A stretch of DNA of 64,000 nucleotides from an uncultured Treponema sp. (GCA_946615905.1 CAMOIE010000005.1:62001-126000), one strand, 5' to 3'; numbered from the stretch's first letter, positions 45,298-54,665 are shown. Notes: a model not told the origin generated them from the sequence alone. Numbers and translations: made by a program.

Positions 45298-45822
45298 ATG
45301 TCAAATTCAAATAATGAAAAAACTATTTGCCTTGCAGGAGGCTGTTTTTGGGGAACGCAAAGGGCATTCAAGCTGCTAAATGGGGTCATAAAGACGCAGA
45401 CAGGCTATGCCAACGGCAGAACAGAAAATCCCCTTTATGAGGAAGTTAAAAAAGGAGAGACAGGTTTTAAAGAAGCCGTAATGATTCGTTACAATCCTGC
45501 GATTTTGAGCCTTGAGAAAATTCTAAAAGCCCTCTTTATATGCATAGATCCTTCTGTAAAGGATGGACAGGGAGAAGACCACGGAACCCAGTATCAGACA
45601 GGCGTGTATTACACAGATGAGTCTGACCTGCCAATAATCCAGGCGTATTTTGACAGAGAGAAGCCTAAACACAAGGCCTTTTACACGGAGCTTGAAAAGC
45701 TGGAGAACTTTTACACTGCCGAAGAATATCACCAGGATTATCTTGACAAGAACCCTGACGGCTATTGCCACATATCGCTTTTTGAGACCCAAAAAGTGCA
45801 GGCTCTCAACGATGAGAGATGA
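45298..45822 (+). CDS. msrA: Peptide-methionine (S)-S-oxide reductase
   Basis: Repairs oxidised methionine. Catalytic motif LAGGCFWGTQ (Cys in GCFW), GYANGRTENPLYEEV, then DHGTQYQTGVYY and YHQDYLDKNPDGYCH. The active-site Cys is at residue ~13. Start ATG 45298 has SD AGGAGA at 7 nt; the earlier ATG at 45262 lacks one. 174 residues; no fused MsrB domain. It is divergent from the methionine importer over overlapping promoters. Confidence 0.96.
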   Translation: MSNSNNEKTICLAGGCFWGTQRAFKLLNGVIKTQTGYANGRTENPLYEEVKKGETGFKEAVMIRYNPAILSLEKILKALFICIDPSVKDGQGEDHGTQYQTGVYYTDESDLPIIQAYFDREKPKHKAFYTELEKLENFYTAEEYHQDYLDKNPDGYCHISLFETQKVQALNDER

Positions 45823-45864
45823 ACTGCGAACGAAGAACGATAATCGAGGAACAACGAGTGACGT

Positions 45865-45913
45865 GGAAATTCCCCTCCGCATGCGTTAGCGGCTCTAGAG
45901 GGGCGAAATTTTC
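45865..45913. terminator. Hairpin between convergent msrA and tgt
   Basis: CCCCTC (45872-45877) pairs with GAGGGG (45898-45903), flanked by AAATT and AAATTTT and enclosing CCGC...GCGG. It lies 43 nt after the msrA stop and touches the tgt stop, so it may end both transcripts. It has an inner GCGTTAGCGG motif that resembles other repeats in the window. Confidence 0.5.
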
Positions 45914-47053
45914 TCACTTTATCTGACCGGCGTTGTAGCGCGCAAGGAAGTTCTTGCGGTATTCTTCAAAGCGGTCCTCGTTGATTGCGGTCCGGATTTC
46001 CTTCATCATATTGTGGAGGAAGTAGAGGTTGTGGTAGGAAGCCAGCATTGACGAGAGAATTTCCTGACTTTTGAAGATGTGGCGCAGGTAGGCGCGGGAG
46101 TAGTTCCGGCAAACCTTGCAGTTGCACTCGCCGTCAATCGGGGAGAAGTCACGCTCAAACCGCTGCTGCTTGATTGACAGGGGGCCGTCGTGAGTGAAGT
46201 AAGAGCCGTTTCGGGCGTTTCTTGTCGGAAGAACACAGTCAAACATGTCGATTCCAGAGTGAACAGCGTCCAAAATGTAGTCCGGAGTTCCGATTCCCAT
46301 GACGTACTTGGCCTTGCCGACCGGAAGTTTTTGCGCGGTAAAATCAAGCATTGAGGCGAAAACCTTAGGCGGCTCTCCAACGCTCAGTCCTCCGATTGCG
46401 ATTGCCGGCAGGTCAAGGTCGGTGACAAAGGCTGCTGACTCAGTGCGCAAGTCCTCGAAAAAGTTTCCCTGGACGATTGGCATGAGGATTCCCTTGTAGC
46501 CTGAGTCGACTTTTTTGCTCCACTGCTCTTTTGCCCTCTTAGCCCAGTTTTTCGTGACCTCAAGGGCGCGCTCAGCTTCCTTTCTCTCAGAATTCCAGCC
46601 AGTGCATACGTCAAGCTGCATTTGGATGTCGGAATTGAACTTGCACTGGGTGTCCACGACGTTCTCAGGCGTAAAATGGTGCTTTGACCCGTCTATGTTG
46701 CTGCGGAATTCAGCCCCGGCCATTGTGATTTTCCTAAGCGGAGAAAGGCTCCAGACTTGGAAGCCGCCAGAGTCGGTCAGGAAATTCTTTTTCCAGCCGG
46801 AAAATCCGTGCAGGCCGCCCGCCTCCTCGATTATGTCAGCGCCGGGGCGCAGGTAGAGGTGGTAGGTGTTTGCCAGAATAATCTCAAAGCCGATTTCCTC
46901 CAAATCATCCTTGGAGATTGCCTTTACCGTGGCGTTGGTTCCGACCGGCATGAAGACCGGGGTTTGAACGTCACCGTGAGCCAGATGCAGGGTTCCAGTC
47001 CTAGCCCTTCCGTCAGATGACGTGTGTTTTATGTCAAATATATTCTCAAACAT
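45914..47053 (-). CDS. tgt: Queuine tRNA-ribosyltransferase
   Basis: Exchanges guanine 34 for a queuine precursor in tRNAs for Asp, Asn, His and Tyr. TIM-barrel with LTDSGGFQVWSLSPLRKI (active-site Asp), GIGTPDYILDAVHSGIDMFD and CVLPTRNARNGSYFT (nucleophile Asp just before C), and zinc motif CNCKVC...H in the C-terminus (SRAYLRHIFKSQE). 379 residues is normal. SD GGAG is 6 nt before the ATG. No queA or queC-E genes are nearby. Confidence 0.97.
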   Translation of the reverse strand: MFENIFDIKHTSSDGRARTGTLHLAHGDVQTPVFMPVGTNATVKAISKDDLEEIGFEIILANTYHLYLRPGADIIEEAGGLHGFSGWKKNFLTDSGGFQVWSLSPLRKITMAGAEFRSNIDGSKHHFTPENVVDTQCKFNSDIQMQLDVCTGWNSERKEAERALEVTKNWAKRAKEQWSKKVDSGYKGILMPIVQGNFFEDLRTESAAFVTDLDLPAIAIGGLSVGEPPKVFASMLDFTAQKLPVGKAKYVMGIGTPDYILDAVHSGIDMFDCVLPTRNARNGSYFTHDGPLSIKQQRFERDFSPIDGECNCKVCRNYSRAYLRHIFKSQEILSSMLASYHNLYFLHNMMKEIRTAINEDRFEEYRKNFLARYNAGQIK

Positions 47054-47267
47054 AACTTACTCCTTATAAAGCCTCGGCGGCAGCCGCGCACCAAGGAACT
47101 CTTGTTTAAAATGCGTGAGCGATGTGAAGGGGCAGAGTTCGCGATGGCGGTTGAGCTTGTCGAAACCCCATTGCGAATGAGCGGCAGCGAACCCCGTAAC
47201 GTAGCGACGGCTCCAGCCGGCACGCCCCATAACTCCCAACTCCTAACTATAAACTCCTAACTATAAA
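47054..47267. repeat. Non-coding spacer with a TGAGCTTGTCGA repeat and a 14-bp tandem repeat
   Basis: GGTTGAGCTTGTCGAAACC at about 47149-47167 matches repeats at 11553-11590. CTCCTAACTATAAA is repeated head to tail at 47240-47253 and 47254-47267, ending exactly at the lptG stop. No gene is supported. Confidence 0.6.
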
Positions 47268-48338
47268 CTACGTGCGTGCATATTTTAGCAGAATAACGCT
47301 TATGATTACAAACAAAAAGACCGGAAACCAAGCCCCCATAAATGGAGAGATGTAGCCGAACTTTGCAAGAAGCATCGTAATCATCTGCGTGACGTAAAAT
47401 AAAACCGCGGCGGTGATGCAGGAGGCAAGAGAGGTCAAGAGGACGTTTTTCCTGGTCTTTCCGCTCAAGCCGACTGACAAAAAGACAACAATGAACAGTA
47501 TAAAAGGAAAGGAGAATTTTTTGTAGTAGACGGACTGGGCCTCGCCTACAGGAAGGCCGGTACGCCTTAAATGCTCGATGTACTCGCGGGCTTCCCTGAC
47601 GTTTACTGTCTCCACACTGACCGTGTTGTTTCTGAAAGTCTCAGGCGGCTCGTTCAGGCGGTCAAGAAGGGATTCCTCTGGCCAGCCACTTTCTATTCCA
47701 TCCTCGGAAACAGTGTACTGGGTCGGGGAGGAAAGCATCCATTTTTCATTGCGCCAGACTGCGGAAATCGAGCGAATAACAGCGTAAAGGGTCTTATCAG
47801 CGTTACGGACGACAATGCAAACTTCCTCAAGGCGCTGGGAATTGTCGTCATAATGGTCGGCCTTGTAGATAATGGAGCCAAAATCGGAGAGAACTACGAT
47901 GTTGTCGTTGTTGAGTTTTTTTTGCTTGTTCAAAACGACTTCCTGCTCGGTTGTTTTTTTTGCGTAAGTCGGGACGACGATTCTGTCATCAAAAAAGAAA
48001 AGGGCAAAGGAGGCCAAAAAGGCGAAAATCAAGAGTGGGGCGGCAAAGACTGCCAGTGGAACCCCGGAAGCGAAAATCGCGGTCAGCTCGTTGTTCGCGT
48101 AAAAATCGCTTAACGTATAAGCGACAGCGAAAAGTGTCGCAATCGGAGTGGAATACCAAATCGTCTTGGGGACGTACAGGGCCATAAGGCGGAATACCGT
48201 CGCCGGCGGAACCTGATTTTGAATGAATGGCCAAAGGTTCATCAGAAGGTCGACCAGGATCAGGACGAAGGCAAAAAAGAAGAGGGAGCCTAAAAAAAGA
48301 GGAACAAAGCGTTTGAATATATATTTTACCAACGTCAT
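47268..48338 (-). CDS. lptG: LptG-like permease of the YjgP/YjgQ family
   Basis: Membrane component of the LptB2FG lipopolysaccharide exporter. Three TM helices at the N-terminus (FLGSLFFFAFVLILVDLLMN; TIWYSTPIATLFAVAYTLSD; and ~95-115), a periplasmic jellyroll (~120-260), and three TM helices at the C-terminus (FILFIVVFLSVGLSG; ITMLLAKFGYISPFM; VFLFVIISVILL). Which of the two permeases is F or G is judged from position only. Overlaps lptF by 4 nt. In treponemes the cargo may be a lipooligosaccharide or other glycolipid. Confidence 0.86.
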   Translation of the reverse strand: MTLVKYIFKRFVPLFLGSLFFFAFVLILVDLLMNLWPFIQNQVPPATVFRLMALYVPKTIWYSTPIATLFAVAYTLSDFYANNELTAIFASGVPLAVFAAPLLIFAFLASFALFFFDDRIVVPTYAKKTTEQEVVLNKQKKLNNDNIVVLSDFGSIIYKADHYDDNSQRLEEVCIVVRNADKTLYAVIRSISAVWRNEKWMLSSPTQYTVSEDGIESGWPEESLLDRLNEPPETFRNNTVSVETVNVREAREYIEHLRRTGLPVGEAQSVYYKKFSFPFILFIVVFLSVGLSGKTRKNVLLTSLASCITAAVLFYVTQMITMLLAKFGYISPFMGAWFPVFLFVIISVILLKYART

Positions 48339-49771
48339 CGCTTTAAGAGCCTCACATAAAAAAAGACAGCTGAAATTCCGACCAAAAAGTCAGGAGCCCA
48401 CATTGTCCAAAAGCCAGAAAATCCAGCCCTATTGCCGAAAATCTGTCCCAAAATCGTCAATGCCCAATAAAGAACACAGATGAAGATTCCGATTATCATG
48501 CCGATTGTCTGGCCGTTGTGCTTTCCGAAAATCAGGGCAAGGGGAAGGGCCAAAAAGGCGAAGAAAATAGAGCCGAAAGGCAGGGAGAATTTCTTGTTGA
48601 ATTCAAGTTTGTATAAGTTCAACTTGCGGTCGCCCCCCTCCTCTTCGGTCTCCATTTTTTTTATCTGCTTGTAAAGGTCGTAAGAAGTCATTTCGCGGGG
48701 ATTATTTTTATTTGACATATTGACAACCGACGACTCAAAAATATTCAAGTCCATGGAATCTGCCTGCAAGGAGTCAAAATTTCCCCACTTGTCCGGTGCA
48801 AAGAAGAAAACTGAAGGTGAATGAAGGAGAAGCTTCATCAAAATTCCCGCATCCTCCGTTTTTTCAACAGACGACTGACCTGCAACAATTATCCGCTGCC
48901 TGCCCTCATTGTCAGTGTCAAAGAAAACCATGTCCGAGATATTCTTGTCATCAACCTGACCGACTACAAGGGTCTTGTCATTAGTCCGCTTTATCGAATT
49001 TGATTCAAGGATTACCCCCGGATTCGACTTGGTGATAGTCCTGTAAAGCTGGTTGTATTTTAAATTACCAAGGGGAAGAAGATAGTCGTTGACAAAAAAG
49101 GATCCTACCGAAATCAAAAGCCCTAGGACAAGAACTGGGATAAGAAGAATTCTATAGCTCTGGCCGGAAGCCCGCAAAATCAGGATTTCATTTTCGGTGA
49201 CGATTCTTCCCAGGCACATCAAAAAGCCAAGCAAAGTGGCAAAGGGGGCTGACTGGGCGATAATCATCGGGAGAGAGTACAAAATCAGCCTAAGGACATC
49301 GGAAACAGGAACATGCTGCTGCAAGATTTTTTCTGCGACAAGGAGAATTTGGTTTACAAAGAAGACCATAAAGAAGAAGACGAAAGAAATAAAAAAATAC
49401 ATGAAAAGTTCTTTCATCAGGTAGCGGACTAGGACGTGGCGTTTTACCCCGTTCGTCTCGACAAAGGCCTCTTTCCAAAAAAGGCCAGCCTTCTTTAAAC
49501 CAAGGGAAAAGCAGACTTTTGAAAAACATTCCGCCAAATAATTCAGGAGGTTAAAAGAAGATAGCGAATTGGCTAGATTTTTCTTACCGACAAGCAGCCA
49601 TTCACGGGCAGGGGAATGCCGCCATGAAATCAGCAAAAGGATGTTTTTTTTACGGGCCGCGGAAATCGTCTCCTTGACTTTTCCAATGCCAAAAATCGAG
49701 TCGGTGACTTTTTTTAGGATTACGGGCATATTGCAAAAAAAAGCAAAAAGTCCGCTGAAATGCTTGCCCAT
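48335..49771 (-). CDS. lptF: LptF-like permease with ~108-residue N-terminal extension
   Basis: YjgP/YjgQ family: the conserved part starts at ~115 (RYLMKELFMYFFISFVFFFM) with NELLILRASG-type motif read here as TENEILILRASGQSYRILLI, the periplasmic domain at ~220-330, and SLPFGSIFFAFLALPLALIF toward the C-terminus. The first 108 residues are extra and carry no known domain. ATG 49771 is 8 nt after the dut stop; GGAAAG lies about 11 nt before it. No other start codon precedes the conserved part except ATG 49417 (M119). An alternative is that translation starts there. Confidence 0.82.
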   Translation of the reverse strand: MGKHFSGLFAFFCNMPVILKKVTDSIFGIGKVKETISAARKKNILLLISWRHSPAREWLLVGKKNLANSLSSFNLLNYLAECFSKVCFSLGLKKAGLFWKEAFVETNGVKRHVLVRYLMKELFMYFFISFVFFFMVFFVNQILLVAEKILQQHVPVSDVLRLILYSLPMIIAQSAPFATLLGFLMCLGRIVTENEILILRASGQSYRILLIPVLVLGLLISVGSFFVNDYLLPLGNLKYNQLYRTITKSNPGVILESNSIKRTNDKTLVVGQVDDKNISDMVFFDTDNEGRQRIIVAGQSSVEKTEDAGILMKLLLHSPSVFFFAPDKWGNFDSLQADSMDLNIFESSVVNMSNKNNPREMTSYDLYKQIKKMETEEEGGDRKLNLYKLEFNKKFSLPFGSIFFAFLALPLALIFGKHNGQTIGMIIGIFICVLYWALTILGQIFGNRAGFSGFWTMWAPDFLVGISAVFFYVRLLKR

Positions 49772-49779
49772 TATAAAAT

Positions 49780-50220
49780 TTACTTTCCTGTGGAGCCAAA
49801 TCCGCCTGAGCCGCGCTCTGTCTCGTCAAGTTTGTCAGTTTTCGCAAAGGAGCCGATTGTAACAGGGGCAAGGATAATCTGGGCAATTCTCTCACCGGAT
49901 TTTATCGTAAAGTCTTCACCGCCAAGATTAATCAAAATAACCTTGAGTTCTCCCCGGTAGTCAGAGTCAATTGTGCCAGGAGTGTTCAATACTGTGACCC
50001 CGTTTTTTGCGGCGAGTCCGCTTCTGGGGCGAACCTGAATCTCATAGCCTTCGGGAATCGCAAATGACAGTCCTGTCGGAACGACAGCCCTGTCAAACGG
50101 CTTTAATATTATGTCAGAATCCAAAAGGGCGCATACATCGGCACCGGCAGCCCCGGAAGTCTTATAAACAGGAGCGACAGCCCCTTCTTTTGCAGTAAAA
50201 GGAATTTTAATCATGTTCAT
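49780..50220 (-). CDS. dut: Deoxyuridine 5'-triphosphate nucleotidohydrolase
   Basis: Hydrolyses dUTP to dUMP. All five trimeric dUTPase motifs are present: [50 protein letters not shown] and [11 protein letters not shown]. 146 residues is the usual length. First gene of dut-lptF-lptG. Confidence 0.96.
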   Translation of the reverse strand: MNMIKIPFTAKEGAVAPVYKTSGAAGADVCALLDSDIILKPFDRAVVPTGLSFAIPEGYEIQVRPRSGLAAKNGVTVLNTPGTIDSDYRGELKVILINLGGEDFTIKSGERIAQIILAPVTIGSFAKTDKLDETERGSGGFGSTGK

Positions 50221-50274
50221 GTCCCGATTTTATCAGAATTCGTCCTCTTAGGAAACTCTGCGAAGTAAACAAAA

Positions 50275-50315
50275 AAGCGGCAAAAGCAGGAAAAAAAACT
50301 TCCGCCAAGCCGCTT
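50275..50315 (-). terminator. Probable terminator after sstT
   Basis: AAGCGGC (50275-50281) pairs with GCCGCTT (50309-50315) across a long loop. On the minus strand the second arm is followed by six or more T. It lies 24 nt after the sstT stop and before dut. Confidence 0.55.
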
Positions 50316-50339
50316 TCTCGAAGTTCAGATTTTAAAATT

Positions 50340-51551
50340 TTATTTTTCCTTAGCCTTGTCGTGCATTTCAGCAACCGCCGTGATGAATACGTCCCCGGAA
50401 GAATTAAGTGCGGTCTCGCAGGAATCCTGAATCACGCCGATTATGAATCCTACAGCTACAGTCTGCATCGCTATATCATTTGAGATTCCAAAAAGCGAAC
50501 AGGCCATAGGAATCAAAAGCAGGGAGCCGCCGGCAACGCCGGAAGCACCGCAGGCCGCAAGAGTCGCAAGAAAGCTTAAAAGGATGGCAGACGGAAGTGA
50601 AATTTCAATTCCAAGAGTGTGGGCAGTCGCCAATGTCATGATTGTGATTGTGACGGCGGCTCCGTCCATGTTTATTGTAGCTCCGAGCGGAAGAGAAACA
50701 GAGTAAACTTCCTTGTCGAGGCCGAGCTTTTCGCAGAGGGCCATGTTCACCGGAATATTCGCAGCCGAAGACCGGGTAAAGAAGGCCGTAATTCCGCTTT
50801 CCTTAAGACAGGTGAACAAAAGGGGGTAAGGATTTTTTTTAATGAAAACAAAAGCAATCAGTGGATTCAAAATCAGAGCGACAACAAGCATTGTTCCAAC
50901 CAAAAGAAGGAGGAGCTTTCCGTAGTCAGCGAAAATCGCGATTCCGTTTGTGGAAACGTTGTCAAATACAATTCCCATGATTCCGAAGGGGGCAAGGTTG
51001 ATAATCCAGCGCACAATTTTGTTCACAGCGTCAGAAACTTGGGAGATTGAGTCCTTTGTGAATTTTGCGTCCAGCTTTTTAAGTGCAAGACCGAAGAAAA
51101 CACCCCATGCGAGAATGCTCAGATAGTTTCCGCTTGCAACTGCACTCACAGGATTTACGAAGATGCTTGTAAGAAGGTTCTGAAACACAAGGGAAATCTT
51201 CTGGGGAGGGGTCATGTCAGTCGCAGCCTTTGCCAACTTCATAGAGACTGGAAAGATATAACTTGCGAAAACAGCTACAATTGCAGCCAGCAAGGTCGTA
51301 ATTATATAGAGGAAGATAACTGTCTTGAATCGTTTACCGGATGTAAGACTTGCGTTTGCGATGGAGCTTGCAATCAGCACGAATACGAGGACAGGCGCGA
51401 TTGATTTCAATGCACTTACGAAGAGGGTTCCGAAAATCGAAATCCATGATGCCTGCGGAAATAAAATTCCGAGCAAAAGTCCGATTACAAGGCCGACTAC
51501 GATTTTAAAAATCAGGCTTGTGGAAGTCCAAATTTTGACTAGTTTGTTCAC
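50340..51551 (-). CDS. sstT: Sodium/serine(threonine) symporter
   Basis: DAACS-family amino-acid importer with about 8 TM helices and the two re-entrant hairpins. Signatures: IAPVLVFVLIASSIANASLT (SxAN-type), SLPLGATINMDGAAVTITIM (the NMDG sodium/substrate motif), and FLATLAACGASGVAGGSLLL near the C-terminus, close to E. coli SstT. GTG 51551 is chosen because GGAG lies 6 nt upstream; TTG 51563 in the same frame has no SD. 403 residues. Confidence 0.94.
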   Translation of the reverse strand: MNKLVKIWTSTSLIFKIVVGLVIGLLLGILFPQASWISIFGTLFVSALKSIAPVLVFVLIASSIANASLTSGKRFKTVIFLYIITTLLAAIVAVFASYIFPVSMKLAKAATDMTPPQKISLVFQNLLTSIFVNPVSAVASGNYLSILAWGVFFGLALKKLDAKFTKDSISQVSDAVNKIVRWIINLAPFGIMGIVFDNVSTNGIAIFADYGKLLLLLVGTMLVVALILNPLIAFVFIKKNPYPLLFTCLKESGITAFFTRSSAANIPVNMALCEKLGLDKEVYSVSLPLGATINMDGAAVTITIMTLATAHTLGIEISLPSAILLSFLATLAACGASGVAGGSLLLIPMACSLFGISNDIAMQTVAVGFIIGVIQDSCETALNSSGDVFITAVAEMHDKAKEK

Positions 51552-51578
51552 TTTTTTCTCCAACTTTCTTGATACATA

Positions 51579-51607
51579 ATATTACAAAATTTTTATCATC
51601 TTGTAAA
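51579..51607 (-). promoter_or_regulatory. sstT promoter
   Basis: On the minus strand TTTACA (51607-51602) and TAATAT (51584-51579) with 17-bp spacing, about 30 nt before the GTG start. The divergent rlmJ has TATAAT at 51643-51648 with no clear -35. Confidence 0.5.
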
Positions 51608-51656
51608 AGAGAAAATGCCTTTTATTATAAAATCCGAAACGATATAATAGAAAACA

Positions 51657-52562
51657 ATGCTCAGTTACATTCACTCATTCCATGCGGGGAATCACGCCGA
51701 TGTCCTCAAGCACGCTGTTCTATGCCTGATTCTCGAATACATGAAAAAAAAGGAAAAGCCCTTCGCCGCCTTTGACTCACACTCCGGCGAGGGGGTCTAC
51801 GACCTTTCTTCTGACGAGGCTTTAAAAACAGGAGAGGCAAAGGACGGAATCGTAAGACTTCTTGATTATGTCCAAAAGTCAGGGCCAAATCCTGCTGCCG
51901 CACCGGCAATCGAGCTTTTAGGGCCGTATTTGAAAATCGCGCGCGAATATCTTGCGGCCGGAAAATATCCAGGCTCCCCGGAAATCGAGAGAATCCTGCT
52001 CAGGCAGGGCGACACATTAACACTCTCAGAACTGCACCCAAAGTCAATCCAGATTTTAAAGGAAAACATGAAAAAGCCTCCTCTAGTCCAGTCAGCAGGA
52101 GTCGCTCCGCAGATTCACGCGAGGAACGGCTGGGAGACCATAGTCTCTCTGACTCCGCCGAAAACTATAAAACGTGGCTTTATTTTAATCGACCCGGCCT
52201 ACGAGGACACGGAAGAATACGAGACCTGCGCGGATACTGTAAGCAAAATCCACCAAAAATGGCCGGGGGCGACAATCGCAGTCTGGTATCCTCTGGTCGA
52301 AAAAAAAGCGGCAAATCTTTCGCAGATGAAAGAATACATCGCGGCCTCTTGCGCTTCCACAGAAAATAACGCAGAGTCAAAAATCTTGGACATTCAGCTC
52401 CTTATAAAAGAAAATTATGAAATGACAGGTTTATCATCTCTTTACGGAAGCGGGCTTTTTGTCGTACAATCTCCGTATACTCTTGAAAATCAAATGAAAA
52501 CACTTCTCCCCTTCCTAAAGGAAGCTCTTGGCGGGAAGGCCTTTTCTCTAGCACGACCTTAA
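51657..52562 (+). CDS. rlmJ: 23S rRNA (adenine(2030)-N6)-methyltransferase
   Basis: SAM-dependent methylation of A2030 in 23S rRNA. N-terminus LSYIHSFHAGNHADVLKHA is identical in style to E. coli RlmJ and fixes the start. SAM site in AFDSHSGEGVYDL. The catalytic motif, usually DPPYE, reads ILIDPAYEDTEEY, an A for P change. ATG 51657 has no SD; TATAAT ends 8 nt before it, so a leaderless message is likely. 301 residues. Confidence 0.94.
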   Translation: MLSYIHSFHAGNHADVLKHAVLCLILEYMKKKEKPFAAFDSHSGEGVYDLSSDEALKTGEAKDGIVRLLDYVQKSGPNPAAAPAIELLGPYLKIAREYLAAGKYPGSPEIERILLRQGDTLTLSELHPKSIQILKENMKKPPLVQSAGVAPQIHARNGWETIVSLTPPKTIKRGFILIDPAYEDTEEYETCADTVSKIHQKWPGATIAVWYPLVEKKAANLSQMKEYIAASCASTENNAESKILDIQLLIKENYEMTGLSSLYGSGLFVVQSPYTLENQMKTLLPFLKEALGGKAFSLARP

Positions 52563-52587
52563 GTAGGCAAAGGAAAATTCAAAAATC

Positions 52588-54660
52588 ATGGAAGAAAACA
52601 TCACATCTGTCATCACGCAGTTGGTATTCCAACTTGCCGTAATCATTTTCGCGGTCAGAATTTTTGGCCGTCTGGCTGTAAAAGTCGGCATCCCGTCCGT
52701 TTTGGGAGAGCTTGTCGCGGGAATCATTATCGGACCGTATGCGCTCGGCTCCATTTCCCTGCCGGGTTTTGCAAGCGGACTCTTCCCCCTCTATTCTGAG
52801 ACTCTGGCCGTCACGCCGGAACTCTACGCATTCGGACAGGTGGCCTCAATCATTCTCCTCTTTTCATCTGGAATCGAGACAGACCTTTCCCTCTTCATAA
52901 AGTACTCAGTCTCCGGCGGAGTCATCGGTTTGGGAGGAGTCGTATTCTCCTTCCTTTTGGGAGATTTGGCCGCCGTAATGATGCTCTCCCGCCCCTTCAT
53001 GGACTCCACCTGTCTCTTCTTCGGAATCATGTCCACAGCGACTTCCGTAGGAATCACGGCCCGTATTTTGAGCGACAGAAAGAAGATGGACAGCCCAGAG
53101 GGTGTCACAACTTTAGCCGCCGCTGTTTTTGACGACGTTCTCGGAATCGTCCTTCTTGCGGTCGTCATGGGAATCGTCCAGGCAAAGACAGGAACAGGAA
53201 GCCTTTCAGGCTCCGCAATCGGCATAATCGCATTGAAGGCTTTCTCAATCTGGCTGGTTTTCACGGTCATCCTGATTTTGGCCTCAAAATGGCTCTCAAA
53301 GTTCGTCCGTCTTTTTGGCGGCGCAATAGATTTTTCAATCGCATCATTCGGACTAGCCCTCGTCCTCTCAGGAATTTTTGAGCGGCAGGGACTTGCAATG
53401 ATTATCGGAGCCTACACGACCGGCCTTGCCCTGTCAAAAACTGAAATCGCCCCGATTATCCAGGAGAAAATCCACGTCCTCTATAAATTCTTTGTCCCCG
53501 TATTCTTCGCTGTGATGGGAATGAGCGTGAACGTCCGCGCCCTTGCGGATTCTTCCGTACTCGTTTTCGGAGCAGTCTACACACTCCTCTGCGTGGTCTC
53601 AAAGGTTTTCGGCTGCGGATTCCCGTCATTCTTTTTAGGCTTCAACACAAAAGGCGCCCTCCGTATCGGCTGCGGAATGATTCCACGCGGGGAAGTCGCC
53701 CTTATCACAGCGGGAATCGGCCTCACAGCGGGAATCGTCAACCAGTCAGAATTCGCTGTCGTAATTTTGATGACCCTCGTGACAACCCTCTTCGCCCCGC
53801 CGCTTTTGAACATGTCTCTTAAAATGAAGGGACGCGGAACTAAAAAAGAGACAAAGGAAAGCCAGAGCCAGATTTTTGTCTGGGACTTCAAGGACAGCCA
53901 GATTGCCCACATGGTTCTTGGCATGTTCATATCCGACCTGCGGTCTGAGGGATTTTTCGTGCAGATGATGAACATATCGGACGGAATCACCCAGGCCCGC
54001 AAGGACGACATAGCCCTCTCCGCACAGATTGAAGAGTCAACAGTTACAATCGAGACCGACGCAAAGGACATGGGCTTTGTTAAAGGAGAGATTTACGAGG
54101 TCATCCTCAAGCTGAACAAGTCCCTTGAGACCCTTAAGTCGCTCAACAACACGTCAACCCTCCAGTACGGCTTTGCCTCACCGGAGAACCGCACGGAGCC
54201 GGCCCTCTTCAAATTGCTGAAAGCCCCGGTCATCCAGACTGAATTGAAGGCGAACACAAAGGAAGAGGTTCTCGTTGAGATGGCAGACCTGCTTGAAAAA
54301 TCAGGGAAGGTCACAGACAAGGAAGAGCTTTTAAAGGCAATCCGCAACCGCGAGGCAACTATGTCCACTGGAATGCAGGACGGAATCGCCCTCCCCCACG
54401 CAAAAACCGACGGAGTTTCAGAGATTTGTCTTGCAGTCGGAATCAAGCGGGAAGGTCTTGATTTTGCATCCCTCGACAAGCAGCCGTCAAAAGTCTTCGT
54501 GATGATTGCAGCCCCCGCGTCAAAGGAATCCCCGATGATGCAGGTTATGGCGGCGATTTCCGGCGTAATGCTCAAAAAAGACACATTGCAGCATATAGTC
54601 GACTCAAAGTCAGCCGACCAGGTTATCTCGCTAATTAAAGAAGCGGCAAACAAAAAATAA
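52588..54660 (+). CDS. CPA2 cation/proton antiporter fused to PTS EIIA domain
   Basis: Residues ~1-415 form a 12-13 TM antiporter of the NapA/KefB type (VGIPSVLGELVAGIIIGPYA; SRFMDSTCLFFGIMSTATSV-like; LVLSGIFERQGLAMIIGAYT; IPRGEVALITAGIGLTAG). A linker of ~110 residues (IFVWDFKDSQIAHMVLGMFI) resembles a degenerate USP-like domain. Residues ~545-690 are a fructose-type EIIA with the phospho-His motif GIALPHAKTDGV. The phosphotransferase state may thus gate ion flux. rlmJ lies 25 nt upstream and the HD-GYP gene 5 nt downstream, suggesting cotranscription. Confidence 0.9.
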   Translation: MEENITSVITQLVFQLAVIIFAVRIFGRLAVKVGIPSVLGELVAGIIIGPYALGSISLPGFASGLFPLYSETLAVTPELYAFGQVASIILLFSSGIETDLSLFIKYSVSGGVIGLGGVVFSFLLGDLAAVMMLSRPFMDSTCLFFGIMSTATSVGITARILSDRKKMDSPEGVTTLAAAVFDDVLGIVLLAVVMGIVQAKTGTGSLSGSAIGIIALKAFSIWLVFTVILILASKWLSKFVRLFGGAIDFSIASFGLALVLSGIFERQGLAMIIGAYTTGLALSKTEIAPIIQEKIHVLYKFFVPVFFAVMGMSVNVRALADSSVLVFGAVYTLLCVVSKVFGCGFPSFFLGFNTKGALRIGCGMIPRGEVALITAGIGLTAGIVNQSEFAVVILMTLVTTLFAPPLLNMSLKMKGRGTKKETKESQSQIFVWDFKDSQIAHMVLGMFISDLRSEGFFVQMMNISDGITQARKDDIALSAQIEESTVTIETDAKDMGFVKGEIYEVILKLNKSLETLKSLNNTSTLQYGFASPENRTEPALFKLLKAPVIQTELKANTKEEVLVEMADLLEKSGKVTDKEELLKAIRNREATMSTGMQDGIALPHAKTDGVSEICLAVGIKREGLDFASLDKQPSKVFVMIAAPASKESPMMQVMAAISGVMLKKDTLQHIVDSKSADQVISLIKEAANKK

Positions 54661-54665
54661 ATTTT

